From NCBI GenBank assembly GCA_029204225.1, contig CM055097.1, positions 30,827,599-30,891,598 on the forward strand: 64,000 nucleotides of DNA, read 5' to 3'. Shown here in pieces: positions 42,273 to 57,245 of the stretch (position 1 is its first letter; each line of letters starts with the position of its first letter). The notes beneath the pieces are model-generated. The model did not search any database. It was not told the origin of the DNA and was given only the letters and a program-made list of their open reading frames with translations. Source of the DNA: Diphasiastrum complanatum. Lineage: Eukaryota; Streptophyta; Lycopodiopsida; Lycopodiales; Lycopodiaceae. The position numbers and the translations under genes are program-made.

Positions 42273-44825
42273 TCACCATATCCATGATAAGATCTCTTTG
42301 GTAGAGATCTCTTGCCAATGCCTTTGAAGAGTGCTCCACCAATATGCCACTATGATCATGGGCTTCCTCCATGCTTGATGATGATCTTTCCTTTGAAAGT
42401 TCCACTTGCATGATGGATGCACCATAAATAGAGAAATATGAGGCTTCCAAGCCTCATAAGGATCATGGAGATCAAGATCATAAGATGTGAAACAATGATG
42501 ATTATCAAGATTATGCTTTCTAGCTTGACTAGTCCACGTGCAATGAACTATATCCATGATGGATCTAATCTTGATATCAAAGACTACCTTGATATTTTCT
42601 AGGCTAGTTACTCTCTCAAGGATGTAAGTGTCCACTTTGGATGCTTCACTTAATCTCAAGAGGAGTTTACAATTTGCCTCAAAACATGTGAAAACATGAT
42701 TTTCAAAAAAGTGAGTACCAAGCTCAATCTTGTTCTTACTAGAACCAAGAGCATACTTTTGACAATACAATATCTTGCTTTCAAAAAGTATTGGAAACAT
42801 ATCTAAGTCTATAATGACAAGAAACATGTCCATACCATAAGCATCATACAAAACTAGTAGAGCTTTTCTTGAACTTTGAGTTCCAAAAAATTCAATGAAG
42901 CAAGATAGCATTTCAAGCAAAGGAAGAGAAGCATATATGAATGTGTTGTAGTAGATACAACATGAAAGATGCCCCTCTTTGCCATGTAAGGTGAGACATA
43001 AAGACTCGGCCATGCATCTTGAAGATCTTCTTGAAATCATATGAAGAAGAAACTCCTCCTCACACCTTGGCCCCATCATAACTTGAATACCTTCAAAAAA
43101 GATAACTTGTGATGCTTCTTGAGAAGCCTTGATCTCGGCCACTTCCAAGATTGAATCTTCATACAACATGACATCCCTATTCACAATCACTTTTGAAATA
43201 GAGACTGTAAAGACACTAAAGGCCTCCTTGATGGATGAGTATCCAATCATGATCCATGAGCTTGGATCATCCTTCCTCCTTGTTTCCAAGGGAATATGTG
43301 CAAAGCAAGCACTACCAAGTTCACTAAGGTGATCAACCTTAGGCTTCATCTTGAATAAAACTTCATATGGTGCTATTCCTTCAAGAGCTCCAATACTTCT
43401 CAAAGCTTTGATCTTCAATGAGAATTTCTTCTCAACATATGCTTTGAATAATAAGGAATAATCATACACCATAATACTTGAAGAGAGAAGATATGTGCAT
43501 CTTGTGCGATCATCCTTCTTTGAAATATTGGACATATAAGAAACATCAAGAGAGTTTGCACTCTCACGTGGATCCAATTTGTAGATGCCTTCAAATCTTG
43601 ATCCATATGCAAGGATCTGACCATCCTTCTTGATCACACAATTGTCAATATTGAAATTGACATCAAAGCCACTATCGAGAAGTTGGCCAACACTTAAGAT
43701 GTCCTTTGTAAGCTTTGGGACAAAAAGAACATTCTTGAGAAAGAGATCTTTGGAAGATGCAAACTTCAAGGGAATAATCCCTACTCCTTCAATGTTGCAC
43801 TCATGCTTACTTGCAATGTATATGGCCTTCTTGACTCTATCATAAGGCATAATAGATGAAAAAGAGTGCTTGGAGCCACACATATGTGAGGATGCTCCAC
43901 TATCAATATACCATGAGTCATCCTTGTTGAAGGTGGAAGAGGAGAAGCTTGATGCCATAAGAGAGCCTTCTCCATCACTTGTAATATAGTCTTCTTTCTC
44001 ATTGGTGATGTTGGCTTGATTGAGTTGATTCTTCTTCTTGAAGCAACTGGTGGCATAATGGCCTTTCTTGCCACAATAAAAGCACTTGATCTTCTTCTTC
44101 TTGAGATTTGAAGTAGAAGCATGTGAGGTATCCTCCTCCTCCTCATCTTGGTCTTTAGCTTTGTCATTAGAGAAGTGATGGTGTTGCATTTTACTCCTCT
44201 CTTTGTGCTTAGCAAATAGAACTTTGCCATCATCATGATTGAGTGATAGCTTGTCCATCCTCAAGAGTTTATACTCTTGTCTTGATTCTTCAGAAATAAG
44301 CACACTTTGAAGGGCCTCCATACTTGGTAGCTCCTCCTTAATGGCATAGGATTGAACAAGGTTGTCATATTCATCTCTCAAGCCATTGAGAATGACTTGG
44401 ACTAGCTCACTTTGATTGATTGAGTCACCAATACATGCAAGCTGCCTATGAATATCCTTGACTCTCAAAACATAATTAGATGCACTCTCATCACTCTTTT
44501 GACTACTTTGAAAGATTTGATTTTTAAGAGTGAGGAGCCTAGAGGTGTTCTTAGCCTCATAGATGAACTTGAGACAATCCCAAGCTTCCTTGGATGTAGA
44601 ACAATCACCAATCTCCCTCAATATCTCATTAGAGACATTCATCCTAGATCTCTTCTTGTATTTTTGTACTTCTTGAAGGACTTGAGGCTCCTCCTCAATC
44701 TCAAGTACAATGTCCATCACATCTTGGAGTATCAAGATGGACTCCATCCTCAACTTCCATATTGAATAATTGGAAGTAGACAATCTCTCACTTGGTTGCA
44801 ACAAGTATGAACTCATTGAAGTCAT
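42273..44825 (-). CDS. 850-residue frame of RT-less copia, body 1
   Basis: One open frame starts MTSMSSYLLQPSERLSTSNY and covers Gag, the zinc knuckle CFYCGKKGHYATSC, the protease, then a shortened integrase-derived stretch (GIAPYEVLFKMKPKVDHLSE). It then runs about 330 residues into sequence that I cannot assign to any retrotransposon domain (for example VLYDAYGMDMFLVIIDLDMF). The same extension, still largely open, is present in body 2. Confidence 0.7.
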   Translation of the reverse strand: MTSMSSYLLQPSERLSTSNYSIWKLRMESILILQDVMDIVLEIEEEPQVLQEVQKYKKRSRMNVSNEILREIGDCSTSKEAWDCLKFIYEAKNTSRLLTLKNQIFQSSQKSDESASNYVLRVKDIHRQLACIGDSINQSELVQVILNGLRDEYDNLVQSYAIKEELPSMEALQSVLISEESRQEYKLLRMDKLSLNHDDGKVLFAKHKERSKMQHHHFSNDKAKDQDEEEEDTSHASTSNLKKKKIKCFYCGKKGHYATSCFKKKNQLNQANITNEKEDYITSDGEGSLMASSFSSSTFNKDDSWYIDSGASSHMCGSKHSFSSIMPYDRVKKAIYIASKHECNIEGVGIIPLKFASSKDLFLKNVLFVPKLTKDILSVGQLLDSGFDVNFNIDNCVIKKDGQILAYGSRFEGIYKLDPRESANSLDVSYMSNISKKDDRTRCTYLLSSSIMVYDYSLLFKAYVEKKFSLKIKALRSIGALEGIAPYEVLFKMKPKVDHLSELGSACFAHIPLETRRKDDPSSWIMIGYSSIKEAFSVFTVSISKVIVNRDVMLYEDSILEVAEIKASQEASQVIFFEGIQVMMGPRCEEEFLLHMISRRSSRCMAESLCLTLHGKEGHLSCCIYYNTFIYASLPLLEMLSCFIEFFGTQSSRKALLVLYDAYGMDMFLVIIDLDMFPILFESKILYCQKYALGSSKNKIELGTHFFENHVFTCFEANCKLLLRLSEASKVDTYILERVTSLENIKVVFDIKIRSIMDIVHCTWTSQARKHNLDNHHCFTSYDLDLHDPYEAWKPHISLFMVHPSCKWNFQRKDHHQAWRKPMIIVAYWWSTLQRHWQEISTKEILSWIW

Positions 44826-45572
44826 GTAAAGTGAAGATAAATAAAAGTGATGAACAAAAAATGTTGCTTCTCTCTCACTATAGGATCCAATAATGGTGTG
44901 CTACCATGTCCTATGCAAGATCTTGCAACAAACTGTGAGATGATTCTCACTAGCTATCTCAATCTCTCCAAAACTAGATCTACTTCACATCAAATGATGG
45001 AGTATGGGCAAAGTTAGGATCAAACGCTCTTAGCACGTGTGAAATACACTAAGAAATCAAATCTGACTCAAATACAATGATATTGCATGAAACAAAATGG
45101 CTAAGATCTCAAAACAGTGCCTAGATCACATATAGATGAGATTGGTAAGCATTCAACTGTGATTTTGTATCAAACAAGCAATCTCTTGACCAAACCAAAT
45201 GTGTCCACCCAGGTCTAGGTGCCTACCTAACCCTCTTCAAAAGCTTATAACTTTTGATTGGCTCAACCAAATGGAATGAAACTGATTGCATAAAAAACTA
45301 GACAAAAATAGCCTCAAAACAAGCTATCAAGCAAATAAATGGATCAAGCATGAGAGAGAACTTCCAAACTGAAATTGGATGTTCCTCACATGTGTCTGAT
45401 TTTGTACAGTACCAGGTCAGACCCAATCAATGTCCTTTTGATCTCTTTTGATCCAAAATTGGACAAGATAGCTAGGAAAATGGATCTTGACAATTTCTAG
45501 CTCAAGATTGATGAATAGTTTTCACTTAAATGGATCAAAATGCATGGTAACCTTAGGTAGGCTCTGATACCA

Positions 45573-46158
45573 TGTTGATTTCACATGTGTGGACTGTCCA
45601 CAACATGTACTTGTGATCTCCTAAGGTGTGTAGATGCACCAAGATCAAGACTAGATTGAGATTCAAGATCTATCTTTGATTCTATGGCAAAAACACACTA
45701 CTGCATGCATTCAATCACTTCCAACTCTAACTCACACGTGTGGGAAGTGTTCCAAAAGTAATCTAAGTAAAATCAAGCTGCTCTCCTTGAGTAGAGAGAG
45801 AAAATCATCAATAGCTCTTGAGTAGAGAGAGAAAGCTAGAAAATCACTTACACTCAAAATCCACTCAATCTCAAAATCAATTAGATCCAATGGAGGAGTA
45901 CAATGATACTAGTAGATCCACGAGCTACCACTATGCTTAACTATGATTGGACCACACTTTGCCACCTCTTAATCCTATTGGACCATTGATCCATGCACCT
46001 CTAAATTCTATTGGAGCATTTTCAAGCAAACCTCAAATTCTATTGGACCACTCATGGTTCTACCTCTAAATCCTATTGGACCTCTTAAACTTCATCAAAC
46101 AAAAGCATTACACTTGTCTACGCTGTAATTGGCACGAGTTTGGCCTCCTACTCTATTT
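45573..46158 (-). repeat. Shared middle LTR of the tandem copia, short
   Basis: 586 bp matching the corresponding part of the outer LTRs. It serves as the 5' LTR of body 1 and lies at the 3' side of body 2. Confidence 0.9.
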
Positions 46159-46159
46159 A

Positions 46160-48401
46160 GGGTAGTTACTCTCTCAAGGATGTAAGTGTCCACTTTGGAT
46201 GCTTCACTTAATCTCAAGAGGAGTTTACAATTTGCCTCAAAACATGTGAAAACATGATTTTCAAAAAAGTGAGTACCAAGCTCAATCTTGTTCTTACTAG
46301 AACCAAGAGCATACTTTTGACAATACAATATCTTGCTTTCAAAAAGTATTGGAAACACATCTAAGTCAATAATGACAAGAAACATGTCCATAACATAAGC
46401 ATCATACAAAACTAGTATAGCTTTTCTTGAACTTTGAGATCCAAAAAATTCAATGAAGCAAGATAGCATTTCAAGCAAAGGAAGAGAAGCATATATGAAT
46501 GTGTTGTAGTAGATACAACATGAAAGATGCCCCTCTTTACCATGTAAGGTGAGCCATAAAGACTTGGCCATGCATCTTGAAGACCTTCTTGAAATCATAT
46601 GAAGAAGAAAATCCTCCTCACACATTGGCCCCATCATAACTTGAATACCTTTAAAAAAGATAACTTGTGATGCTTCTTGAGAAGCCTTGATCTCGGCCAC
46701 TTCCAAGATTGAATCTTCATGCAATGTGACATCTCTATTCACAATCACTTTTAAAATAGAGAGTGTAAAGACACTAAAGGCCTCCTGGATGGATGAGTAT
46801 CCAATCATGATCCATGAGCTTGGATCATCCTTCCTCCTTGTTTCCAAGGGAATATGTGCAAAGCAAGCACTACCAAGTTCACTAAGGTGATCAACCTTAG
46901 GCTTCATCTTGAATAAAACTTCATATGGTGCTATTCCTTCAAGAGCTCCCATAATACTTGAAGAGAGAAGATATGTGCATCTTGTGTGATCATCCTCCTT
47001 TGAAATATTGGACATATAAGAAACATCAAGAGAGTTTGCACTCTCACTTGGATCCAATTTGTAGATGCCTTCAAATCTTGATCCATATGCAAGGATCTCA
47101 CCATCCTTCTTGATCACACAATTGTCAATATTGAAATTGACATCAAAGCCACTATCAAGAAGTTGGCCAACACTTAAGATGTTCTTTGTAAGCTTTGGGA
47201 CAAAAAGAACATTCTTGAGAAAGAGATCTTTAGAAGATGCAAGCTTCAAGGGAATAATCCCTACTCCTTCAATATTTCACTCATGCTTACTTGCAAAGTA
47301 TATGGTCTTCTTGACTCCATCATAAGGCAAAATAGATGAAAAAAAGTGCTTGGAGCCACACATATGTGAAGATGCTCCACTATCAATATACCATGAGTCA
47401 TCCTTGTTGAAGGTGGAAGAGGAGAAGCTTGATGCCATAAGAGAGCCTTCTCCATCACTTGCAATATAGTCTTCTTTCTCATTGGTGATGTTGGCTTGAT
47501 TGAGTTGATTCTTCTTCTTGAAACAATTGGTGGCATAATGGCCTTTCTTGCCACAATAAAAGCACTTGATCTTCTTCTTCTTGAGATTTGAAGTAGACGC
47601 ATGAGAGGTATCCTCCTCCTCCTCTTCATCTTGGTCTTTAGCTTTGTCATTAGAGAAGTGATGGTGTTGCTTCTTACTCCTCTCTTTGTGCTTGGCAAAT
47701 AGAACTTTGCCATCATCATGATTGAGTGATAGCTTGTCCATTCTCAAGAGTTTGTACTCTTGTCTTGATTCTTCAGAAATAAGCACACTTTGAAGGGCCT
47801 CCAAACTTGGTAGCTCCTCCTTAATGGCATAGGATTGAACAAGGTTGTCATATTCATCTCTCAAGCCATTGAGAATGACTTGGACTAGCTCACTTTGATT
47901 GATTGAGTCACCAATACATGCAAGCTCCCTATGAATATCCTTGACTCTCAAAACATAACTAGATGCACTCTTATCACTCTTTTGACTACTTTGGAAAATT
48001 TGATTTCTAAGAGTGAGGAGCCTAGAGGTGTTCTTAGCCTCATAGATGGACTTGAGACAATCCCAAGCTTCCTTGGATGTAGAACAATCACCAATCTCCC
48101 TCAATATCTCATTAGAGACATTCATCCTAGCTCTCTTCTTGTATTTTTGTACTTCTTGAAGGACTTGAGGCTCCTTCTCAATCCCAAGTACAATGTCCAT
48201 CACATCTTGGAGTATCAAGATGGACTCCATCCTCAACTTCCATATTGAATAATTGGAAGTAGACAATCTCTCACTTGGTTGCAACAAGTATGAACTCATG
48301 GAAGTCATGTAAAGTGGAGATAAATAAAAGTGATAAACAAAAAATGTTGCTTCTCTCTCACTATAGGATCCAATAATGGTGTGTTGCCATGTCCTATACA
48401 A
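46160..48401 (-). pseudogene. RT-less copia, body 2 coding parts
   Basis: Two frames, 48401-47277 (Gag, knuckle CFYCGKKGHYATNC, protease) and 47249-46095 (shortened integrase-derived stretch plus the unassigned extension). They are very similar to body 1. It is broken, with about three breaks. Confidence 0.8.
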
Positions 48402-49063
48402 GATCTTGCAACAAACTGTGAGATGATTCTCACTAGCTATCTCAATCTCTCCAAAACTAGATCTACTTCACATCAAATGATGGAGTATGGGCAAAGTTAG
48501 GATCAAACACTCTTAGCACGTGTGAAATACACTAAGAAACCAAATTTGACTCAAATACAATGATATTGCATGAAACAAAATGGCTAAGATATCAAAACAG
48601 TGCCTAGATCACATATAGATGAGATTGGTAAGCATTAACTGTGATTTTGGATCAAACAAGCAATCTCTTGACCAAACCAAATGTGTCCACCCAGGTCTAG
48701 GTGCCCTACCTAACCCTCTTCAAAATCTTATAACTTTTGATTGGCAACCAAATGGAATGAAACTGATTGCATTAGAAACTAGACAAAAATAGCTTCAAAA
48801 CAAGCTATCTAGCAAGATTTTTAGATCAAACATGAAAGAGAACTCCCAAACTGAAATTGGATGTTCCTCACATGTGTCTGAGCACCTGATTCCATACAGT
48901 ACCAGGTCAGACCCAATCAATGTCCTTTTGATCTCTTTTGATCCAAGATTGAACAAGATAGCTAGGAAAATGGGCCTTGACAACTTCTAGCTCAAGATCG
49001 ATGAAAAATTTTTCACTTAGATGGATCAAAATGCATGGTAACCTTAGGTAGGCTCTGATACCA

Positions 49064-49888
49064 TGTTGAATTGCACACGTGTGGACTGTCCACTACATGT
49101 ACTTGTGACCTTCTAAGGTGTGTAGATGCACCAAGATCAAGACTAGATTGAGATTCAAGATCAATCTTAGATCCTATGGCAAAAACACACTACTACATGC
49201 ATTAAATCACTTCCAACTCTCACTCACATGTGTGGGAAGTGTTCCAAAAGTATTCTAAGTAAAAACAAGCTGTTCTCCTCGGGTAGAGAGAGAAAAACCA
49301 TCATGAGCTCTCGGGTAGAGAGAGAAAGCTAGAAATTCAATGACACTCAAAATCCACTCAATCTCAAAATCAATTAGATCCAAATGAGGAGTGCAATGAT
49401 ACTAGTAGATTCATGAGCTACCACTATGCTTAACTATGATTGGATCACACTTTGCCACCTCTTAATCCTATTGGACCATTGATCCATGCACCTCTAAATT
49501 CTATTGGACTATATTCAAGCACACCTCAAATTCCTATTGGACCACACATGGTTCCACCTCTAAATCCTATTGGACCTCTAAACTTCATCAAACAAAAGCA
49601 TTACACTTGTCTACATTCTAATTGGCACAAGTTTGGCCTCCTACTCTATTTTGGCTCAATAGTGGCATTACAAGTGGAAATGGATAATTTGCCATCTATG
49701 CCAAATTTGACCCTATCAACATCCTACACCTAAATGCTTGACTATGAAATTCTATGAGACCCCTATATCAAACATTTTGATTTACTTTACAATTCTCCAC
49801 ACGTGGGAACATCCTCCACACATGTGAGATTCACTTACAAACTTCTATCATAAAAAATACCAAGCTAGATTTTTGCCAATTTCTCACA
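49064..49888 (-). repeat. Outer LTR (right, 5') of the tandem copia
   Basis: 825 bp, TG...CA, highly similar to the left outer LTR. The next bases (AAAAT) do not repeat those before the left LTR. Confidence 0.9.
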
Positions 49889-50441
49889 AAAATGAGACAA
49901 GACTAGAATTTTCTCGCTCTTTGTAGGATGCCTATTGTGCATGGTCTCTCACCCCCTAGGTGTCCATGAAACTACTCTACCCATGCATAGGTACATCAGA
50001 TGTCCTAGTCCCAACTTCATGACCCCATAGGGTCTAGTAAGTCAAGTATAACCAATACTAATTATTGAAACCGTGTATAAACCACATGAACTTCCCTTCC
50101 ATTACTAAGGCTTCCCTAGCCCATGACGTCTAATTAGGTCCATAACCAAGGACATGCCACATACCCAAACATTTCATGTGAAGACATTTATGATAAGATC
50201 AATGGTGAGGAGTTTTTCTCTAATGTTTTAAATAGTGAAGAGAGGATCTTGAACCTATTTTTAGACTGGAAGAGTGATCTCACAGCTCTTGCTCAAGGCT
50301 TCTTAGACTAGTGGGAACAACCCTTTCTATTGTTCCTTTTGTAAGCTTTGAAAGTAGTTGGAGTAGAAGAAGTGTAACTAAACCAGAGCAACTACAACTA
50401 CAAATATAACTGAAAAGAGTGCACTTAGGAGCTAATTGCCA

Positions 50442-52266
<1,825 letters not shown>

Positions 52267-53838
52267 TCAAGAACTTGAATTTCCTGGCCCATGAAAAAGT
52301 TGTCCTGGAGCATCAAGAGATTCTGAAAAACTTCTCTTAAAAAATGTAGTATTTTCTTGTCTTAGTTCCATAGTCCTCTTTATAGAATCTGCACATTTCA
52401 CTGCAAGTATTTCTGAATCGCAGTCTGTGGCTGCTGAGAGAAGCTTTATCCAATTCTCTAGGCAAAAGGAACAGAATAACACAATTAGACAAAACAGATG
52501 GAATACTAAACCTGCTTCCAGAAGATTCATATGAGCTTTACAAGTGAAATGCAAATCTGAGCTTATTTCTAAACCAAGAAATTGTCACTAGAACTACCTT
52601 GTGTAGCAACAATTTCTGCTTCACATAGAGCTTTCAAGGACTCAACTCCGTACTGCATTACAATGAGGTTTTATTGGTCAGTACTTGCGAGAACACCAGA
52701 AAACCAAGAATAAGTTTATTTGATAGCAGAAACAATGGTGGTTTGCAATGAAACATTACTGGAGCATTGAAAATAGAAGAGAAGTCTCCAACCTTGTGAG
52801 AAGCCAAAAAGATATCTATTCCCCTCTGAACCATCAGCTGAGGTTCTACCTTGCCAATGTAAATAAACCTAACCATTATTTTCACAATATTGAAAGATGC
52901 ATCTTTGAGTTCTATTCGGGATGAAAGCGAAGTAGCCGCATTTTCAGCTTCAATATTCAGCTTCAAAATCTGTGGGATAGAATCAAAGCGAGTTCATGCA
53001 GGGATGTCAATTACCAGAGTAGGCCTATCAAGGGAGCAGATTTTGTATTTCAGACAAGAGAATTTAGAGCATTCACCATCCAAACCATAAAAGCAAAATA
53101 TGCATGAAATTCTAGAAGCTAACACATGATTGATTTCATGAACATTGCAGGACCATTCTGTAAGTTGCCGAAAATACATCCCACTTGCAGCTAGACAAAA
53201 ACAGCAAGTAGGAGTTGGAAGAACCTTGGATGCACTGGTCAAAAGCAGCTTGAGAGCCACTAGGTGCTTTCCTTCTGCCCAAATTTCTACAAGCTCGTGT
53301 TTCTCACTGTGGAAAACACTCTCCCAACCTTCCTGCACATCTACAAAAACATCCCTTGCAACTGTTGTTGCTCTAACTCCCTTATTGGTGTAATACTTCA
53401 GAGATGCATCTGCCAAGAGCAAAAGCATTGCATCCCAATGCCGATACTCCCATCCTGTAAACGTGACCATATTACACCGAAAGAAAAAAGAACTTTAAGC
53501 TACCAAAATTCAAGTAATAATCACACAAGATTTCCGCCAAACACAAAATTTACATACCTCTTTGAGAAACAGTACAGACCTTTCAAATATAGTGAAGACT
53601 TCAGCTCCAATGCTATCAAAAGCGGGGGTTTCTGATCAAAATCAACTTTCTTTGTTGCCAGCAGCGTGTCAGAGTGTAGTTTCTTTGAATCATGCCGAAC
53701 AAAGGCAACTTTGTGTGTGGATCGTGTAGCTGCTGCCTTCAAGCAGACATTTGCCCCATGCTTAATCAAGGTCTCAGCAATTTCCAAGTTCCGGCGTTGT
53801 TCGTACTCATATACAGCCAGATGGAGTGCTGTGACACC
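52267..53838 (-). CDS. Ankyrin-repeat/BTB domain protein, 3' exons
   Basis: Five exons on the minus strand: 53838-53580, 53454-53225, 52969-52793, 52652-52598 and 52457-52267. All introns are GT-AG and the phases agree, giving 303 residues to the stop. Exon one holds an ankyrin repeat (GVTALHLAVYEYEQRRNLEI, ETLIKHGANVCLKA). The exon pair 2-3 encodes a BTB/POZ fold: VEIWAEGKHLVALKLLLTSA, then LKDASFNIVKIMVRFIYIG, FLASHK, and after splicing YGVESLKALCEAEIV. The C-terminus (ENWIKLLSAATDCDSEI) is a BACK-like helical tail. BTB proteins often recruit substrates to CUL3 ubiquitin ligases; ankyrin repeats bind partners. The first exon begins with an acceptor and no start codon, so upstream exons are lost or lie beyond the copia relics from 54.2 kb. 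Confidence 0.82.
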
Positions 53839-54199
53839 CTGCAACAATTTCACTATCAATGATATTCTTGTCGAAGCATCTCATTCTTCTTCAAGAGATT
53901 GACATATATATGGATGTCATTTGGTTATCTCAAGTAGCAGCCTGGATCTTTCTGTTCTGTAAAAAAAGGGTGCATGCCAATCTGAAGGTGACCTTTCCTT
54001 GCAAAGATACCACATAAAAATTTCATGTCCTGATATAATCCCAGAACTTTGAGACCATGAATTATTATAAAGCACAGAAGTTCGCTTAAATGGATATTCA
54101 GCACGAGCATTGCAAGTTAGGATGTGATTTTGATGTGGATCACTCACCTCGTGTGGAAGAGCATGTGAAGATGAGCACAAGTGAATTCATTCCAATCAT

Positions 54200-55850
54200 T
54201 GGTTCCAATTATGAAGACCCAAGTCTAGCTTTGACAGAGCCTCGAGAGGATAGTCATGTGCCACAACACGATCCCGTGCATGCATGAGGATGAGACAAAG
54301 GAGGCTATAAGAAGGACGAACATGGAAGTTTCATGGGATACATGGTCACCATCTTCATCACCTCCCCCTTTAAAGAGTCTACCAAGGTGGTAGCAAATAG
54401 TGAGAGGGGAGATGATAGAAGAAGGTGAGTGTACCAACCAAGGTGCGAGGTCTTACATAAAACCTATGCAATGTGAGAGGTAGGAGACAAACTTTGCAAT
54501 TATGACTACTATCTTGGATTCGCACAAGCTCGTCCAGTCGTTGAGGTAGCAAAGGAGAAGGTGTGGCATCAAGCCATGCAATAAGAGTATGACTCCATTC
54601 TAAAGAATGATATGTGGAATCTTATGGAATTGCCAAGAGGAAAGCGCCCATTGGGTGTAAATGGGTCTATAGGAGCAATTATTAAGCGGATGGAAGCACT
54701 GATAAGCATAAGGCAAGGCTGGTTGTAAAAGCTTATGCGTAGCAGGAAGGGCTGGATAATGGTGAGACTTTCGCACCTATGGCAAAGATGACATCCATCA
54801 AGATGGTGGTGGTCTTGGCATTGGCTGCATTTCTTGATTGGGAGGTCCATCAAATGGATGTGAAAAGCACATTTCGAAAGGGGTAATTGGTAGAGGTGGT
54901 CTACATGGACTAGCCACATAACTTTGAGGTAAAAGGTAAGGAATATCTAGTTTAAAAGCTTAGGAAGGCATTGTACGGGCACCAAGGGCATGATATAATT
55001 GTATTGATGATTATGTTGCAAAATGTGAAGTTTTGAAGAGTAAGTTAGATGGCAGTTTCTATGTCGAGTAGGATGGGAATATAGTCAGTTATTGTTTTCT
55101 ATATAGAGGATCTTGTCATCACAGGTACCACTAGGAAGCTGATTGCAAGGTTGAAAGTTCATTTTTCTATTGAGTATAATTTGAAAGATTGCATTTAATT
55201 CATTATTGCCTAGGGTTAGAAATGTGGAGGAAGAATTTTCATTCTCCAGGGGGGCGAAGTCTTTAATAGGTTCGACATGCAAGGTTACAAACCCATCCAT
55301 CTCTACTCCCATTGATTCCAATTGGAAGCCTTTCAAGGTGGATGGCACTCCTTTTGTGGATGAAACTCTTTATAGATAGCTTGTGGGAAGCCTATTATCT
55401 GACCACTACTAGGCTAGATATAGCCTTTGCAACCCAATTAAAGATCATTGGAAATTGATGAAGAGGGTGTTGAGGTATGTCAAATGGACAACCATTTATG
55501 GGATTGCATACCCAAATGCAGGTGAGCTTTAGCTTGAAGGCTACAGCAATTTAGATCTAGGTGATAGAGAAAAGAGAAGACCACAAGGCTAGTTCAAGTT
55601 TTTATTAGCCTTTGTTTAGGGGCAATTTCTTGGTGTAGCAAGAAGCAGCCCACCATAGCTCTATTATAAACAAAAGCTGAGTGTAGGGCAAATACGAAGG
55701 CTACTTGCAAAGCCATTTAGCTTAGAAGGCTACATGGTGATGTGCAAATCAATCAAGGATATTACATTGCAATAGCCACACTGTATTCAGTTAGCCAAGA
55801 ATCCGGATTCTTTCAAAACCAATGCTTGGCTGAGATTTTTTGTTTATTGA
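54200..55850 (+). mobile_element. Old Ty1/copia relic (RT to RNase H)
   Basis: Interrupted translations show copia order: linker, start of RT (LMELPRGKRPLG), LRKALYG, IEDLVITGTTRKLI, TPID, VGSLL, LRYVKWTTIYGI and an RNase H tail. It is heavily broken, with more than ten breaks. It is far older than the other copies, and no LTR was found. Confidence 0.75.
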
Positions 55851-56244
55851 ATTCTATATTATCGTTTTGATATAGATCCTTTGACTTTTTTGGTTAAATG
55901 TATATTATTTCTAAGCATTACCTTATGACATCATTGACTTTTCAATCCAAATTTGTGAAATTGGATATATTTTTCACAAATAGATACATAAGAATCATGT
56001 GTATCATACTCATACGAAACATATAGAGATAAATCAAGACTTCATATGAGAGAAAGTGCAAGAGTGGTGAAATTCAGCTGGTTTATTGTGACACTAACTG
56101 TTGGATTTCTATTCTTTCTCTCCCTAATCCTACAGCTAATCCAGATCCTTTCATTTGTTGTATGTAAATACTTCTATTGTCGCACAGTTTGCAGAAATAC
56201 ATGTGTTTCAAATAGTCCACATACACAACACATTCGATAACTCC

Positions 56245-57245
56245 ATTAAGGAATGTTGTTTGTACATCTAATTGATGTACCTCAAGGTCATTTGTAGCAG
56301 CATACAATATTAGTAGTCGAATAGAAAAGTGCTTGACCACTGGGCTGAAGAGGACATCTATATGATCCAGCCAGAAGGCTATGTCCTCAACGATAAAGAA
56401 GACCAAGTCTGTAAACTCCATAAAACATTGTATGGCCTGAAGCAATCATCGAGAGCATGGTTTCATCAATCAACACCTTCCTTATCGAACAAGGATTCGA
56501 ACCAAGCTCTGCAGACTGTAATGTATACTTCAAAGCCATTCGACAATCCTTTATCATCATCACACTTTACGTGGATAACACATTGTTGTGCAGCAGCAAC
56601 ATCGAATTGATAAAGGAAACTATCTCAAGAATTCGAAATGACAGACTTGGGAGAAGCTCATTATTGTCTCGAGATTCAAATCCACAGAGACAAACAATAA
56701 GCTACTCTATATTACCCAATAGAGGTACATCTCCAATTTGCTTTCTAAATTCGATTTTATGAATTGCAAGCTTGTACATTCTCCTATGGATCCAGGACTT
56801 AAGTTATCTAAAGAGCAATGCCATCAATCTAAAGAGGGGAAGGACGAAATGAAAGGGGTATACATATCAATCAATTATCGGATCCCTTATGTATTCAATG
56901 ATCTCCACCAGGCCCAATCTTGCATACGTTGTCAGCAATTTAAGCCAATACATGGCGAATCCTAGAATGATCCATAGGAAGGCTCTATTAAGAGTCATCA
57001 GATATGTTCGAGCTACTATCGACCTTTGCATCTACTATGGACAGACTGATCCATCCAACATCCATATATTACATGTATTTACATATGCGAACTGGGCAGG
57101 CGATGTTGACACAAAAAAATCCACCTCTGGATTTGTCTACCTGCTCAATAATGTCGAATATGGTTTTTTCGTTGCTTATGTCGTTTCAACCATACAAATG
57201 GAAGATGTGAAATTGTATGCTCATTACTTGTTTGAGGGTTCTTAG
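56245..57245 (+). mobile_element. Ty1/copia relic, same family as the left-edge copy
   Basis: Shows EDIYMIQPEGYVLNDKEDQV, YGLKQSSRAWF, then ISTRPNLAYVVSNLSQYMAN and an RNase H piece (WAGDVDTKKSTSGF). Closely related to 1-1502. It is broken, with about five or more breaks. LTRs were not identified. Confidence 0.8.

Larger units (their letters stand above)
41326..49888 (-). mobile_element. RT-less Ty1/copia tandem: LTR-body-LTR-body-LTR
   Basis: Three LTRs in the same orientation (41326-42149, 45573-46158, 49064-49888) enclose two similar bodies (42150-45572 and about 46,160-49,063), all on the minus strand. Primer-binding sites for initiator tRNA-Met sit at 45560-45572 and 49051-49063. Each body has Gag, a CCHC knuckle, protease (YIDSGASSHMCGS) and a small integrase-derived stretch; no reverse transcriptase or RNase H is seen, so it is non-autonomous. 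The flanks (TTGTA and AAAAT) do not match, which fits unequal recombination between copies. LTRs differ by a few percent, so it is older than the 26.4-32.5 kb element. It is broken overall, with about two larger losses in the second body. Confidence 0.9.
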
